From assembly GCA_016720705.1 (NCBI GenBank), contig JADKKB010000007.1, forward strand, positions 620,001-684,000: a DNA stretch of 64,000 nucleotides, read 5' to 3'. Source of the stretch: Chloracidobacterium sp. Lineage in GTDB: Bacteria; Acidobacteriota; Blastocatellia; Pyrinomonadales; Pyrinomonadaceae. The position numbers and the translations under genes were made by a program. Below are positions 26,301-35,517 of this stretch, piece by piece. The notes beneath the pieces are model-generated. The model had not been told where the DNA came from and made no database searches. It saw only the letters and a list, made by a program, of their open reading frames with translations. Position 1 is the first letter of the stretch. The number at the start of each line of letters is the position of its first letter.

Positions 26301-27104
26301 GCGCGCGTTAGAGGGTGTCTCGTGGCGCAAGATCGTGGGTGGTGCCGATGCCGGGTCGGTCGATCAGCCTGCCGGCATCGAGTTTGTGCCGGTACGCGAT
26401 GGTTCGGCGGTCGAGGCGACCACTTCGCAATGGAAAGCTCGTGTGGGCGACACCGAGATCCGCACCGACCCGGAAGGCCTGTTTAAGGTGTCACGCGGAA
26501 AACATACTCGTATCCGCCAAGGCTGGTACTCCGACGCGATAGTGACGCCGAATGGCCAATGGGCCGTCGCATATTCGTACAGTGAAGAAAAAGGGCAAAT
26601 GATCGTCCGTGTAAATTTGATCAGCGGACGCGAATTCCCGATCGAAGGTCAGGAATACTTTGCATATACGCCAATGGCCTACGTCACCACGCTAAATAGG
26701 GTTTTGTTGGTTCAACAGAATGAACACGAGGACGAAGGCTATGACGACGAAGCCGAGTTAGATGACGCCGTGGGCGAGGATCCCGGCTCGGATCAACTAC
26801 TTTGGTCGATCCGCTGACCGGTTCGACTCAACCCGTCAGCGGCGAATTTCGGCCGTTGGCGCAGCAAACCTATCGTCCGCTGCAAAAGACGCTCAAGCCG
26901 AACGAGTTTTGGGCGGCGATACCCGACATTGATAAGAATGAAACGATCGTGGGGATTTACGAGACCAAGACCTTTGGCTTTAGGGCGATTTTGCGGGTGC
27001 CCAAAATGACATTCAACAGTATGAATATGTGGGTGGACGAGCCGGAGAAAACTATCTATTTTGTATATCGCGGTCACCTATTGCGAATGCCGCTAGGTAA
27101 ATGA
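23341..27104 (+). CDS. Very large exported HEAT-repeat-like protein (one frameshift near the end)
   Basis: A signal peptide (MKRLYTAIALCSALLLIEAAIF) precedes a long alpha-helical protein of about 1254 residues. Helical pairs such as KSDNPIVRAAAVKNLLSSI, RQAIVLALRQVKLPESVTGLLKVL and SAIGSLGTQADSRAVPALRRV are HEAT/Armadillo-like. A low-complexity Asn/Ala/Thr linker (NAANTAANATRTSTNTAP) interrupts them at about residues 402-425. The last 300 residues look beta-rich (VTPNGQWAVAYSYSE), as in a propeller-like end domain. The main frame stops at 26817, but a shift near 26796-26801 continues with LVDPLTGSTQPVSG to 27104. It is convergent with asnB. Probably periplasmic; function unknown. Confidence 0.65.
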
Positions 27105-27110
27105 CGGCAG

Positions 27111-29014
27111 TCAAAGCCCGTATTTTGATTGCAAAATGCCATATGATGCCATCATAAACAGCACCGGATCCATCGATGCACGGCTCGCGGCATCCATCGC
27201 CGGCAGGCCATCAAGCAGTTTGATGACAGCCTTTTGATCAAAGAACGGCACGGCCGCAAAACTCGCTTCGCAGGTGGTCTTGGAGAAGTTCGAACATTGG
27301 GTTGCCGGCGACCAGATCGGTCGGCGGAGCAATGAAGGGTTGCTTGAGGCCGTCATAGACCTCAGGCCTGACATATGGTTTGACCGCCTCGCGGAGCAAG
27401 TGTTTCAGACGGCCGTTCTCAGCAAGCATCGGCACCGGAATGCTCTTTGCAAACTCAAAAAGCTTGTGGTCAAGAAAGGGCAAACGCACCTCGACCGCGT
27501 GTGCCATATCGAGCCTTTCGGCAGCCAAAACGTAATTCACAAACACCGATTTCATCCACAGATACAGTATTTGCTTAGCCGGTTCGCTACCGTAGAGCGT
27601 CGAGCGATAATCGAACTGCCTGAAAAATTCGCGGTACGGGTCGCGACCTTGAAACCGGCGAGCGATGTCCGGAGCAATAATGTCGCCGAGAAGGCCAAAT
27701 TTTGACGCAACGTATTCGAGCAGATGCGGCGGAAATGCGAGGCCCTGACTAAGCCTTGCGAGCCAAGGCGACGTTTTGGCGATCTCGCGTTGAAGGCCGC
27801 CTTTCGGCCGTAACATCCGCATCGCGATCCGCAACCATTTGGAAAATCCGGACGACGTCCCAGCCGACAAAACGGCCTGGCTCGAAAAATCATATCCGGC
27901 AAAAGCTCATCAGCCCCTCACCGGCCAGCACGACCTTATATCCCGCATCGCGGACATTGCGGCTGAGGCGAAATCGGGCGGGGCCGTGTGCGTTGTAATG
28001 GATCATCTCACCGCGCCTGACAGCTTCCTCGAAATCCTCCGCAAAATCGGCCGCATTGACCGGGACCGGATGATAGTTGGCTCCGACAAATTCAGCGGTC
28101 AAGCGAGAACTTTCATTCTCATTAAAATCATCGTGATCGAATGCGATCGTGAACGCGGTCATAGGCGATTCGGCAAATGTCGCTGCCAAGCCGAGCACCG
28201 ATGACGAATCGACTCCGCCGCTCAAATAGCAACCCACCGGCACATCGGCACGCATTCTAAGGCGAACAGCCTCACTGAGCAATTCGCGGACTCGTTCAAC
28301 ACAGTCCTCCGACGAAAGGGCAAATGTTTTCGCATTGTCACGCGGATATTCGACGTCCCAGTAGCGTTTTAGGGTGACAACTCCGTCCCTGATCCTTAAA
28401 AAATGGCCGGGCGGGATTTGGCGCACGCCGCCGAAAAGGCTTCGGTCCTGATCGACCGAAAAATACAGATGTTGGTAAACCGACTCGTAATCCCACGATG
28501 GCCGTAACCCGGCCGCAAAGATCGCCTTTACCTCCGACGCGAGATAGATATTGTCTCCATCAACGGCGTAAAAGAGCGGCTTGATCCCGAAGCGGTCACG
28601 GGCGGCAAAAAGCTCACTGCGGCCGGCGTCCCAGATCGCAAAAGCAAACTCGCCTCGGAGATGCTCGAGGCAACCGACGCCATATTGTTCGTAAAGATGA
28701 AGGGCGATCTCACTGTCGGAGAGCGTCGAAAAGCGATGTCCGTGCTGCTCCAGTTCTGCCCTAATGCGTTCAAAATCGTAGAATTCGCCGTTGACGATCA
28801 GGCGGAGCGAATCGTCCTCGTTGGCCATCGGCTGGCTACCGGTCGCGGCGTCGATGAGGCTCAGGCGAGCGTGCCCTAGCCCGACGCGGCCATCAGAGTC
28901 GATCCACGAACCTACACCGTCAGGGCCTCGCGGACGGAGTTGTTCAATTGCACTATCGAGGCGTCCGGCGTTTACGGGTTCGCTTTGTGAATATATAGCA
29001 ATAATTCCGCACAT
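27111..29014 (-). CDS. asnB: Asparagine synthetase, glutamine-hydrolysing, AsnB type (frameshifted)
   Basis: The N-terminal Ntn glutaminase domain starts with MCGIIAIYS, where Cys2 is the nucleophile after Met removal, and has RGPDGVGSW and NGEFYDFE. The synthetase domain carries the pyrophosphate loop SGGVDSSSVLG. The frame breaks at a cluster of indels at about 27893-27915, where GEGxDELFAGYDFF is split, and again at about 27272, where SEAFAAVPFFD resumes. Joining the frames gives about 634 residues, the usual AsnB length. In many bacteria AsnB paralogues amidate cell-envelope or peptide substrates, so the acceptor is not certain to be aspartate. The HTTM gene lies 33 bp upstream in the same direction. 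Confidence 0.85.
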
Positions 29015-29047
29015 AATTTTTAATATTTACAGGCAGATTCCTATCGG

Positions 29048-30636
29048 TTAGGGTTGAGCCTCCCGATATTCGAACGTTGCTTCGCCGTTTGCGCAGCTAA
29101 AGCTCATCAATAAATGCTCGCTAAGCTCCGGCGGACGCCCCGAGGGATCGATCCGCTCGAGTGAATAGAATGCGTCGATCGTGCCCAAGGGCCTTGCGTG
29201 GCGGCAATATCGCTCGGCGATCCGCGTCTGCAAGACTGCACGGACCTCCGCCCGCCTGTCCGGCGGCACACGCATCCACGTGACACCGTGCAGATAAGAC
29301 TGTAGCAAGATGCCGCGAAACGATTGCGGGATCAATTCGGAAGCCGGCGTTTCAGTCGATGATCCATCAGCGTTTCGTTCGAGCACTCGGTAATGCAATC
29401 GGAAATTACGTTCGTCGATCCAGTTAAGCAACTGATATTGCTGAGCGATCCCGACCAGCCAGAGAGCACCGAAAAACGTCATCTGTACCGGTCCGAGGCC
29501 TTCATACCGATCATCGTCAAACTCGCTGCTTCGGGCGGTTTCGGCAGTAGCGGCGATGGTATGCCATTCGGCTGATACCCGCGTCGGCTTGCGCCAGTTT
29601 GGCAACGAAACCGAACTGAGCATCGCAAGTGTGAGCGTCGCCGCGACAAAGACGGCCGCACCCTCCGATATCCCAAACCGTGGTCGGGTCGGCGGAGGCA
29701 CTCGCTCGGCCGTTTGTGGGCCGATCAGGGCCATTATCTCTTCGCCAAAAATAAGGACGGCGGCGGCCAGACAGGCAATGTTTGCAAACGGTATGTTAAG
29801 CGTCACGACCGTGCCGGCGTGCAGGCCGAAGAGTCCGCATAGCAAAACGTATTTTAAGATATGGCGCGCCGCAACAGAAGGATCAGCGGGAATAGAGGTT
29901 CGAAGACCAATGCACAGTAATCGAGTACTTTCAGGTAAGGTATGTGCGACGCATTCCAAAAATCCGCTCCGTACGAGATCGGCAGTTTGTAAATGACGTA
30001 CATCGCCGTACCGTCCAGCCACATCGGGCTGGTCCATTTCCAGAGCCCTGCAACGAGATAGATGAGAGCTAAATTCCAAAAAAAGCACCGCAAGCCGAGC
30101 CCCTGGACCGTCACCGAGGCCCACTCTGCCATTTTTTTGCGGCCACCGCGAATCCAATCGCTTAGAACAAGCGTCCGGCCGACCGGCAGGACCAATAGCC
30201 AGAAGATGATGAGATGCATTATGGCGTCATCGACGTACATCACCATAAAATTCCAACGATAGGTGCTGACCGCAATGACAAAGAGCAAAAATGCGAAAAG
30301 CTTTGGGCGATAGCCGGCGGCGATCAAGAGCGAACAAACACAGGCGAAGGCAAAAATCACCTGAAACGCCTCGGCACTGATCCCAGGGCGGAAAAGACCG
30401 ATCTGAGTGAACCAAAACACCGAGAGCGATAATTGATGGTCGATCAAGCCGTCCGGCGAGCTAATATCGCGAACTTCGAGCATCGTCCGCAGAAAATAGA
30501 CGAAAACCAACAGACCACATAGGATGCGAAAGATGTCGAGCGGAATTGCCGCGACCGGACGAAATAAGGTCGTCCGAACGTTCGTCAAAAGCATTGAGCC
30601 CGAAAGCGGCACGGTCCGTCTTGAGGAATCGTCCAT
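29048..30636 (-). CDS. HTTM-domain (vitamin K-dependent gamma-carboxylase-like) membrane protein, one frameshift
   Basis: The first 260 residues contain about six hydrophobic helices with the HTTM pattern: LDIFRILCGLLVFVYF, HQLSLSVFWFTQIGL, NFMVMYVDDAIMHL and WNLALIYLVAGLWKW. The frame ends at 29854, but one base shift at about 29864 continues as ARHILKYVLLCGLFGLHAG to 29048. This adds two helices and a soluble C-terminal domain of about 180 residues. The restored length is about 529. HTTM proteins are related to gamma-carboxylases, but bacterial ones are mostly uncharacterised. It probably shares a transcript with asnB. I see no basis for naming a substrate. Confidence 0.75.
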
Positions 30637-30837
30637 TTATTGGCGATGATGAAATTAACCGCATTGATAATCGCATGCGCCTTTGTCGGCGTCAACGCCA
30701 GGATCGTGATGAATCGTGACCGTTGCACCACGATCCCGCTAGCACAAAGTATCGCCACGGCATCGGCGTTTCGCCTTGCGTTTGTTGATGAAAAGTAGTT
30801 AAATAATGGTTTGCTCTTGGGAGCGTATCTTTAGCCG

Positions 30838-30849
30838 AAAGGGGGTGAG
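30838..30849 (+). promoter_or_regulatory. Strong ribosome binding site of rpsU
   Basis: AAAGGGGGTGAG is an extended Shine-Dalgarno match and ends 7 bases before the ATG at 30857. It decides the start of the S21 gene. Confidence 0.8.
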
Positions 30850-30856
30850 ACGATAA

Positions 30857-31096
30857 ATGGCTTTTATTACAGTAAATTCGAACGAATCGATCGAATCTGC
30901 ACTTCGACGCTTTAAGCGGAAAGTGATCAGCGAAGAGATCATCAAAGATCTTAAGAAACACGCTCACTTCATCCCGCCGTCACAGAAGGCAAAACTGAAA
31001 TCGGCAAATGCGCGTAAGCGTAACCGCCGTCGTTTCCGCCAACAACGGCCGATGAATAACACGTCAGCCCGCCCGGCAGCACCGCAAAACCGGTAG
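30857..31096 (+). CDS. rpsU: Small ribosomal subunit protein bS21
   Basis: The 79-residue basic protein has the bS21 pattern: a short N-terminal strand with NESIESALRRFKRKV, then a long Arg/Lys-rich helix (SQKAKLKSANARKRNRRRFRQQR). It has an added C-terminal tail rich in Ala, Pro and Asn. bS21 binds the 30S platform near the 3' end of 16S rRNA and helps initiation. The start is fixed by a very strong ribosome binding site. It lies divergent to the HTTM gene and upstream of surE. Confidence 0.93.
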   Translation: MAFITVNSNESIESALRRFKRKVISEEIIKDLKKHAHFIPPSQKAKLKSANARKRNRRRFRQQRPMNNTSARPAAPQNR

Positions 31097-31177
31097 GCCG
31101 ATCGGCGATGAAAAAATAAGAGGTGAAAAAGTGGAAAAGTAGTTTCGCTTTTTCGCCTCTTTTAGCTTTTACTCCAG

Positions 31178-31930
31178 ATGAATAACGAACGAACCCGAAT
31201 ACTGATCACGAACGACGACGGCATACACTCCGAGGGGATCGCCGCACTCGAAGAAGCATTGCGCGAGATCGGCGATGTCTATGTGGTCGCCCCCGAATCG
31301 GAGATGAGCGGAGCAGCACATAGCCTGACGCTCGCACGCCCCTTACGAATACGCCAGATCGACGAACGTCATTGGACCGTCGATGGCACGCCGACCGATT
31401 GTGTAACTCTGGCTCTGAACCAGATATTGTCCGCGGCCGATGCCCCGCACATCTGCTGTTCGGGGATCAATCACGGTGCCAATCTGGGCGATGATGCCAC
31501 ATACTCCGGGACGGTCGCCGGAGCGCTCGAGGCAACGATCCTTGGTGTTCCGGCCCTTGCATTCAGCCTGACATCGACGCGCACCCACGACTTTACCGAG
31601 TCGGTGCGGGTCGCCCGCGAGGTTACGGCGAAGGCGGTCGCTGAGGGCATTCCGCAGGGTACACTGCTAAACGTAAATATTCCGAAGGGCGTCCCTGCAG
31701 GTTTGCGTGTAACGATGCAAGGTTTTAAGACTGCACGTCCAGTGATCAGCGAACATATTGATCCAAGGGGCAAGCCATACTATTGGATCGGTGAGGTTCG
31801 CGAGGGATTTCGTGCCGAGGGCGGCACCGATTTTGAGGCGATCGACGAGGGATACGTTTCGATCACGCCGATGCGGAGCGACCTGACCAATCATCTCGTG
31901 CTCGAACAACTGAAATGCTGGAACACGTAA
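31178..31930 (+). CDS. surE: 5'/3'-nucleotidase SurE
   Basis: SurE dephosphorylates nucleoside monophosphates and works in stress survival. The N-terminus has the metal-binding ITNDDGIHSEGI, then VVAPESEMSGAAHSLTL, VDGTPTDCV, and the conserved SGINHGANLGDDATYSGTV, which holds the Asn metal ligand. The length of 250 residues is normal. ATG at 31178 is the first start. It is 7 bases upstream of pcm, and the surE-pcm pairing is widespread among bacteria as a stress and protein-repair unit. DedA follows. Confidence 0.95.
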   Translation: MNNERTRILITNDDGIHSEGIAALEEALREIGDVYVVAPESEMSGAAHSLTLARPLRIRQIDERHWTVDGTPTDCVTLALNQILSAADAPHICCSGINHGANLGDDATYSGTVAGALEATILGVPALAFSLTSTRTHDFTESVRVAREVTAKAVAEGIPQGTLLNVNIPKGVPAGLRVTMQGFKTARPVISEHIDPRGKPYYWIGEVREGFRAEGGTDFEAIDEGYVSITPMRSDLTNHLVLEQLKCWNT

Positions 31931-31937
31931 GACAACG

Positions 31938-32624
31938 ATGAGCTTTCCAACCGGAAAAAAAGGTAACGCCGATGGATACGAAATGGTCCGTACTGCGATG
32001 ACCGAACGCCTGCGAGATCATTATCATATCGCCGACAAGGCTCTGCTCGAGGTAATGAATCGCCTGCCTAGGCACGCTTTTGTCCCCGAGGCCCTGAAGG
32101 CACAGGCATATAAGGATAATGCTCTGCCCATTGCGGGCGGACAGACGATCTCACAGCCGTTTATCGTCGCTCGAATGACCGAACTGCTCGAACTTAAAGG
32201 CACCGAAAAGATCCTGGAGATCGGCGCCGGCACGGGTTACCAGACTGCGATCCTGGCAAGCCTCGCCCGCAAGGTATTTGCCATCGAACGCCTCGCGAAC
32301 CTGGCGACGGAGGCGGAACGACGTTTACGGGAACTCGGGTTCCGCAATGTCACGATCAAGGCCGCTGACGGCACTGCCGGCTGGGATCTTTATCATCCGT
32401 ACGACGCAATGCTTGTCGCCGCCGGTGGCCCGGCGATACCGGACCCGCTAGTCCGGCAGTTGAAAGTCGGCGGACGACTGATAATACCTATCGGCGACAG
32501 CCAGCGTGCGCAAAACCTGATCCGCGTAACGCGCACCGCCACAGGATATACGCAGGAGAATTTCGGGCCGTGTGCATTTGTACCGCTGATCGGTGAGCAC
32601 GGTTGGTCTGAGGTGGCAAAGTAG
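31938..32624 (+). CDS. pcm: Protein-L-isoaspartate O-methyltransferase
   Basis: It methylates the alpha-carboxyl of L-isoaspartyl residues in damaged proteins and so starts their repair. The SAM motif I is KILEIGAGTGYQTAIL. The family block ALPIAGGQTISQPFIVARMTELL precedes it, and PDPLVRQLKVGGRLIIPIG marks the C-terminal half. The length of 228 residues is typical. ATG at 31938 follows the surE stop by 7 bases, so the two are surely cotranscribed. No odd features. Confidence 0.95.
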   Translation: MSFPTGKKGNADGYEMVRTAMTERLRDHYHIADKALLEVMNRLPRHAFVPEALKAQAYKDNALPIAGGQTISQPFIVARMTELLELKGTEKILEIGAGTGYQTAILASLARKVFAIERLANLATEAERRLRELGFRNVTIKAADGTAGWDLYHPYDAMLVAAGGPAIPDPLVRQLKVGGRLIIPIGDSQRAQNLIRVTRTATGYTQENFGPCAFVPLIGEHGWSEVAK

Positions 32625-32679
32625 GCGGCGAACGCAATTTTGTAAAAGGCCAAGCACTAAAGACTTGGGCATAAGTAAG

Positions 32680-33378
32680 ATGGAATCATTAACCGATTTT
32701 TTTCACCAAATAAAGGATTTTCTTAATCCTAAATTGCTGATCGACTGGTTGCTCGGCCTGCTTGGCGGGTACGTCTATTTCGGTCTCTTCTTCATTGTTT
32801 TTGCCGAAACCGGGTTGGCGGTCGGATTTTTCCTTCCGGGCGATTCGCTTTTGGTCGTGACGGGTTTGATGGCCCGCACGCTACCTGACAAGCTTAATAT
32901 CGTACTGGTGCTGATCGCATTTTTCGCGGGTTCGGTGATCGGTGACAGCACCGGCTATTGGACCGGTCGATGGATGGGTAAGACGCTCTTTAACCGCGAA
33001 AGCTCCCTGATATTTAAGCCAAGCCGCGTAGCTAAGGCACACGCGTTTTTTGAAAAATACGGTGTCAAGACGGTCATCCTCGCGAGGTTCGTGCCCATCG
33101 TGCGAACCTTTGCTCCGCTCGTCGTCGGTGCCGCCGAAATGCCGTATGCCAAGTTTCTGCTCTTTAGCGTGATCGGCGGGATCTTGTGGATATTCAGTAT
33201 GGTTTTGGCCGGCTATTACCTCGGCACGGCGATAGAGGGTGCGTTTAATATCAAACTCGAAGATCATATCGAAAAGGTTGTCATCCTGGTCGTTTTGCTC
33301 TCGCTGCTACCGCCGATGATCGAGGTGCTCCGGCACAAATTCGGCAGCAAACCCAAACAAGATGACGAAGGAGTTTGA
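32680..33378 (+). CDS. DedA-family membrane protein
   Basis: The 232-residue integral membrane protein shows DedA/SNARE-associated signatures: FAETGLAVGFFLPGDSLLVV near the N-terminus, GDSTGYWTGRWMG, and RFVPIVRTFAPLVVGAAEM, where the Arg is functionally important in studied homologues. There are about four to five hydrophobic segments. DedA proteins act in membrane lipid homeostasis, including undecaprenyl-phosphate or phospholipid flipping and tolerance to pH or antimicrobial stress. ATG at 32680 is preferred to an upstream GTG inside pcm. Third gene of the surE-pcm-dedA run. Confidence 0.88.
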   Translation: MESLTDFFHQIKDFLNPKLLIDWLLGLLGGYVYFGLFFIVFAETGLAVGFFLPGDSLLVVTGLMARTLPDKLNIVLVLIAFFAGSVIGDSTGYWTGRWMGKTLFNRESSLIFKPSRVAKAHAFFEKYGVKTVILARFVPIVRTFAPLVVGAAEMPYAKFLLFSVIGGILWIFSMVLAGYYLGTAIEGAFNIKLEDHIEKVVILVVLLSLLPPMIEVLRHKFGSKPKQDDEGV

Positions 33379-33418
33379 CACTTTGTCGGTCGTGACATAG
33401 ACTCGTAGATTGACTTAT

Positions 33419-33495
<77 letters not shown>

Positions 33496-33506
33496 TTTCC
33501 TAAATA

Positions 33507-33546
33507 GAAAAGCAGCTGACTTACGGGTCATCTGCTTTTTTGTTTT
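33507..33546 (+). terminator. Terminator behind tRNA-Pro
   Basis: AAAAGCAG...CTGCTTTTTT forms an imperfect stem (one internal mismatch beside TGAC/GTCA) followed by T-rich sequence. Confidence 0.65.
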
Positions 33547-33569
33547 TGAGACGAACAATAACGAACTGC

Positions 33570-33602
33570 AAAAGGCTCACGATGCGATATCGTGAGCCTT
33601 TT
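33570..33602. terminator. Bidirectional terminator between tRNA-Pro and the exported-protein gene
   Basis: A perfect 14-bp stem, AAAAGGCTCACGAT pairing with ATCGTGAGCCTTTT, has a 5-base loop. It lies 24 bp behind the minus-strand gene stop. Confidence 0.8.
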
Positions 33603-33626
33603 GCGATGAAATCGATCGGTGGCGGA

Positions 33627-34259
33627 CTAGACGCCTTCCGGATATTCAAACGGCATAAACTTTGAACCGTTCCATTTGAAGATTTTCGCGACCACGCCGC
33701 CGTCATTGCCCGCTTTACCGCCCGCAATGTAGTTGATCAGACCTTCAGGGGCGAAAAAACCGACGGTCAGTGGTATCTCGCTGTCGTCCTCGATCGGATT
33801 TTCCCACGCCGGTGCGTTCTTGAGAATCTCGATGATCTCGTCGTTATTGATCTCAGGAGCGATCTTTTCCGACACGTTGGTCCACGTTCCGGCCTTGTAA
33901 TCCAGGAATAGCGGTTGGCCCATACATTCGCCCTCCGCACAGCGATTGATGACCATCGCAACAATGGTATTTTTCGCATTCCCCTTAAAAACTACGACTT
34001 CGCCCCAGACCTCGGCATCGCCCCACATTTCGCGTTCAGCATTCGGCAACACTTTCAGATCAAGCACGAAACGCACCTGTTCCGGGTTGCTGGCATCACG
34101 GTCGATCATTTGGGTCCGCTGGGCCTTGGTAAGATTGATATACTCGCTCGGAATCGCGAGAAAGTAGTCTTTGGCAGTCATTTTGCTCTGTGCCGCTGCT
34201 ACAAATGCAAACGTCAAAAGCATCACCGCTGCCAAAATGTATTTGTTATTGAGTTTCAT
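33627..34259 (-). CDS. Exported hypothetical protein
   Basis: A clear signal peptide (MKLNNKYILAAVMLLTFAFVAAAQ) precedes a 185-residue mature protein. It has two Cys close together (CAEGEC) that may form a disulfide or bind a metal, plus acidic stretches. The overall pattern (FLAIPSEYI...FVLDLKVLP, IVAMVINRC...PLFLDYKAGTW) recurs in Acidobacteriota and Bacteroidota secreted proteins of unknown function, as far as I can tell by eye. ATG at 34259 is the only reasonable start. It is followed by a bidirectional terminator. Confidence 0.7.
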   Translation of the reverse strand: MKLNNKYILAAVMLLTFAFVAAAQSKMTAKDYFLAIPSEYINLTKAQRTQMIDRDASNPEQVRFVLDLKVLPNAEREMWGDAEVWGEVVVFKGNAKNTIVAMVINRCAEGECMGQPLFLDYKAGTWTNVSEKIAPEINNDEIIEILKNAPAWENPIEDDSEIPLTVGFFAPEGLINYIAGGKAGNDGGVVAKIFKWNGSKFMPFEYPEGV

Positions 34260-34371
34260 AATTCAGTCTACATCGAGAAATATCTCGCTTGATTTCATTT
34301 AAGTTCGAGACGTGTCGCACCTCTTCCGGCTCACTTTTAAGAGAGCTAAAATTCGGTGACTATCGGGTCAC

Positions 34372-34839
34372 TTATTCATTCACCACCGTAAATTTCGGCT
34401 TAACGGCACTAGTCTTTCTATATTTTCCGGCGGTGGAGATCATGTCGTTGATAAAGCCACATTCGCCGACCTGAGTTACGCTCAGAATACCCGGACTCGC
34501 AAATTTCACCGTTATAGTGCAGTCTTCGGATTCCATCCCGGACGGCGTAAAAGTCGCGGTATCGCCGTCGATCTGGGCAAATCCGGAAAGTGTACCGGTG
34601 TTGCCCCGCGGTTCGCCTTTAGGGCCAAGCAAGAGTGAAGCGTAAAATTCGACCTGCAAATTATAGCCGGGATTGTCGAGCCCACCGCGGCCTACGGAGT
34701 AAACCTTGATGATATTGGCACCGTCTGTCGTCTTAAATGTGCCATTGACCTCCTTGGCGCTGACGGGTCGGCTCTGTGCCGATGCGGCCACGGCCGCGAG
34801 TGTTATCAAAAGTGTTGTTAGTATGATCTTGCGTGTCAT
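34372..34839 (-). CDS. Exported hypothetical protein, 155 residues
   Basis: Signal peptide MTRKIILTTLLITLAAVAASAQ. The mature part is a predicted beta-rich domain with NGTFKTTDGANIIKVYSVG and TATFTPSGMESEDCTITVKF, and two Cys (CTITV, ECGF) that could pair. The start overlaps the stop of the upstream lipoprotein gene by one base (TAATG), so the two are translated from one mRNA. No family is recognised. Its pairing with a lipoprotein suggests a common envelope role. Confidence 0.7.
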   Translation of the reverse strand: MTRKIILTTLLITLAAVAASAQSRPVSAKEVNGTFKTTDGANIIKVYSVGRGGLDNPGYNLQVEFYASLLLGPKGEPRGNTGTLSGFAQIDGDTATFTPSGMESEDCTITVKFASPGILSVTQVGECGFINDMISTAGKYRKTSAVKPKFTVVNE

Positions 34840-35336
34840 TATTGTTCCTCCGAATCGGCCGCAGGGTTCTCGATAGTCACCTTCACCGACGCTTTTATGG
34901 CTTTTTTGGTCGAATTGCGAACCTCGAAAACGTAATCGCCATTAGATATGAGTTCGGCTCGCAGATACCCGAAATCTTCGGTAGTTTCGGCCTTGCCCTT
35001 AATGAGATTGACGGACGTTTCTTTTGATGAGACCTCAACATCCATTGTCTGCCCGCTTTTTGCCGACACGACAAATCTTTTGGCCGAATTGGGTGCAAGC
35101 GATAGATTCGCCGTGCCCCAGTTCGCGCCTTTTGCAAAGACTATTCGCTGTGGACCGGCATCCTGCACGGTGTTCGCGTTAGTGTTGACGTTGGCCGTAC
35201 TTTCGGCCGATGACGGCGATGGTGATGCCGCTTGGACAGAGTTTGTATTATTGACGGTGCCGACGGCCGCGTCCGATCCGCTACTTGAGCAGGAAACGGC
35301 CATAGCTATTGTTAATAGAACGATCGATATTTTCAT
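34839..35336 (-). CDS. Lipoprotein with Asn/Thr-rich linker
   Basis: ATG at 35336 is preceded by a GGAGG ribosome binding site and starts a lipoprotein signal (MKISIVLLTIAMAVSC) with Cys16 as the lipidated residue. An unstructured Ser/Thr/Asn/Ala linker follows (residues about 17-60, with TANVNTNANT), then a beta-sandwich-like domain (KRFVVSAKSGQTMDVEVSS, YVFEVRNSTKKAIKASVKVTI) resembling bacterial pre-peptidase or adhesin-like domains. An upstream in-frame start at 35399 would bury the signal peptide and is rejected. It is coupled to the next gene. Confidence 0.75.
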   Translation of the reverse strand: MKISIVLLTIAMAVSCSSSGSDAAVGTVNNTNSVQAASPSPSSAESTANVNTNANTVQDAGPQRIVFAKGANWGTANLSLAPNSAKRFVVSAKSGQTMDVEVSSKETSVNLIKGKAETTEDFGYLRAELISNGDYVFEVRNSTKKAIKASVKVTIENPAADSEEQ

Positions 35337-35517
35337 AAATCCTCCGCATTTTTGCCGGGTACAAACTATTAAGCGAGAAAATCGCCGGGTCGGTATCATT
35401 GGCTAAATAAAAACTTGTGTGACGTCTGCCCGCCTAAATGGGTTCGGACGTCCGTATGCGCTAAACTGTTGTTTGCCGCTCAACGCTCTCCTATTTTTTC
35501 AGCGAGCATAATTTACG

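Noticed and set aside
30646..30798. 50-codon plus-strand open frame with a hydrophobic N-terminus
   Set aside because: It has no good ribosome binding site and lies in the presumed divergent promoter region of the HTTM and rpsU genes.
30692..30967. Minus-strand open frame over rpsU
   Set aside because: It is antisense to a certain ribosomal protein gene and has no motif.
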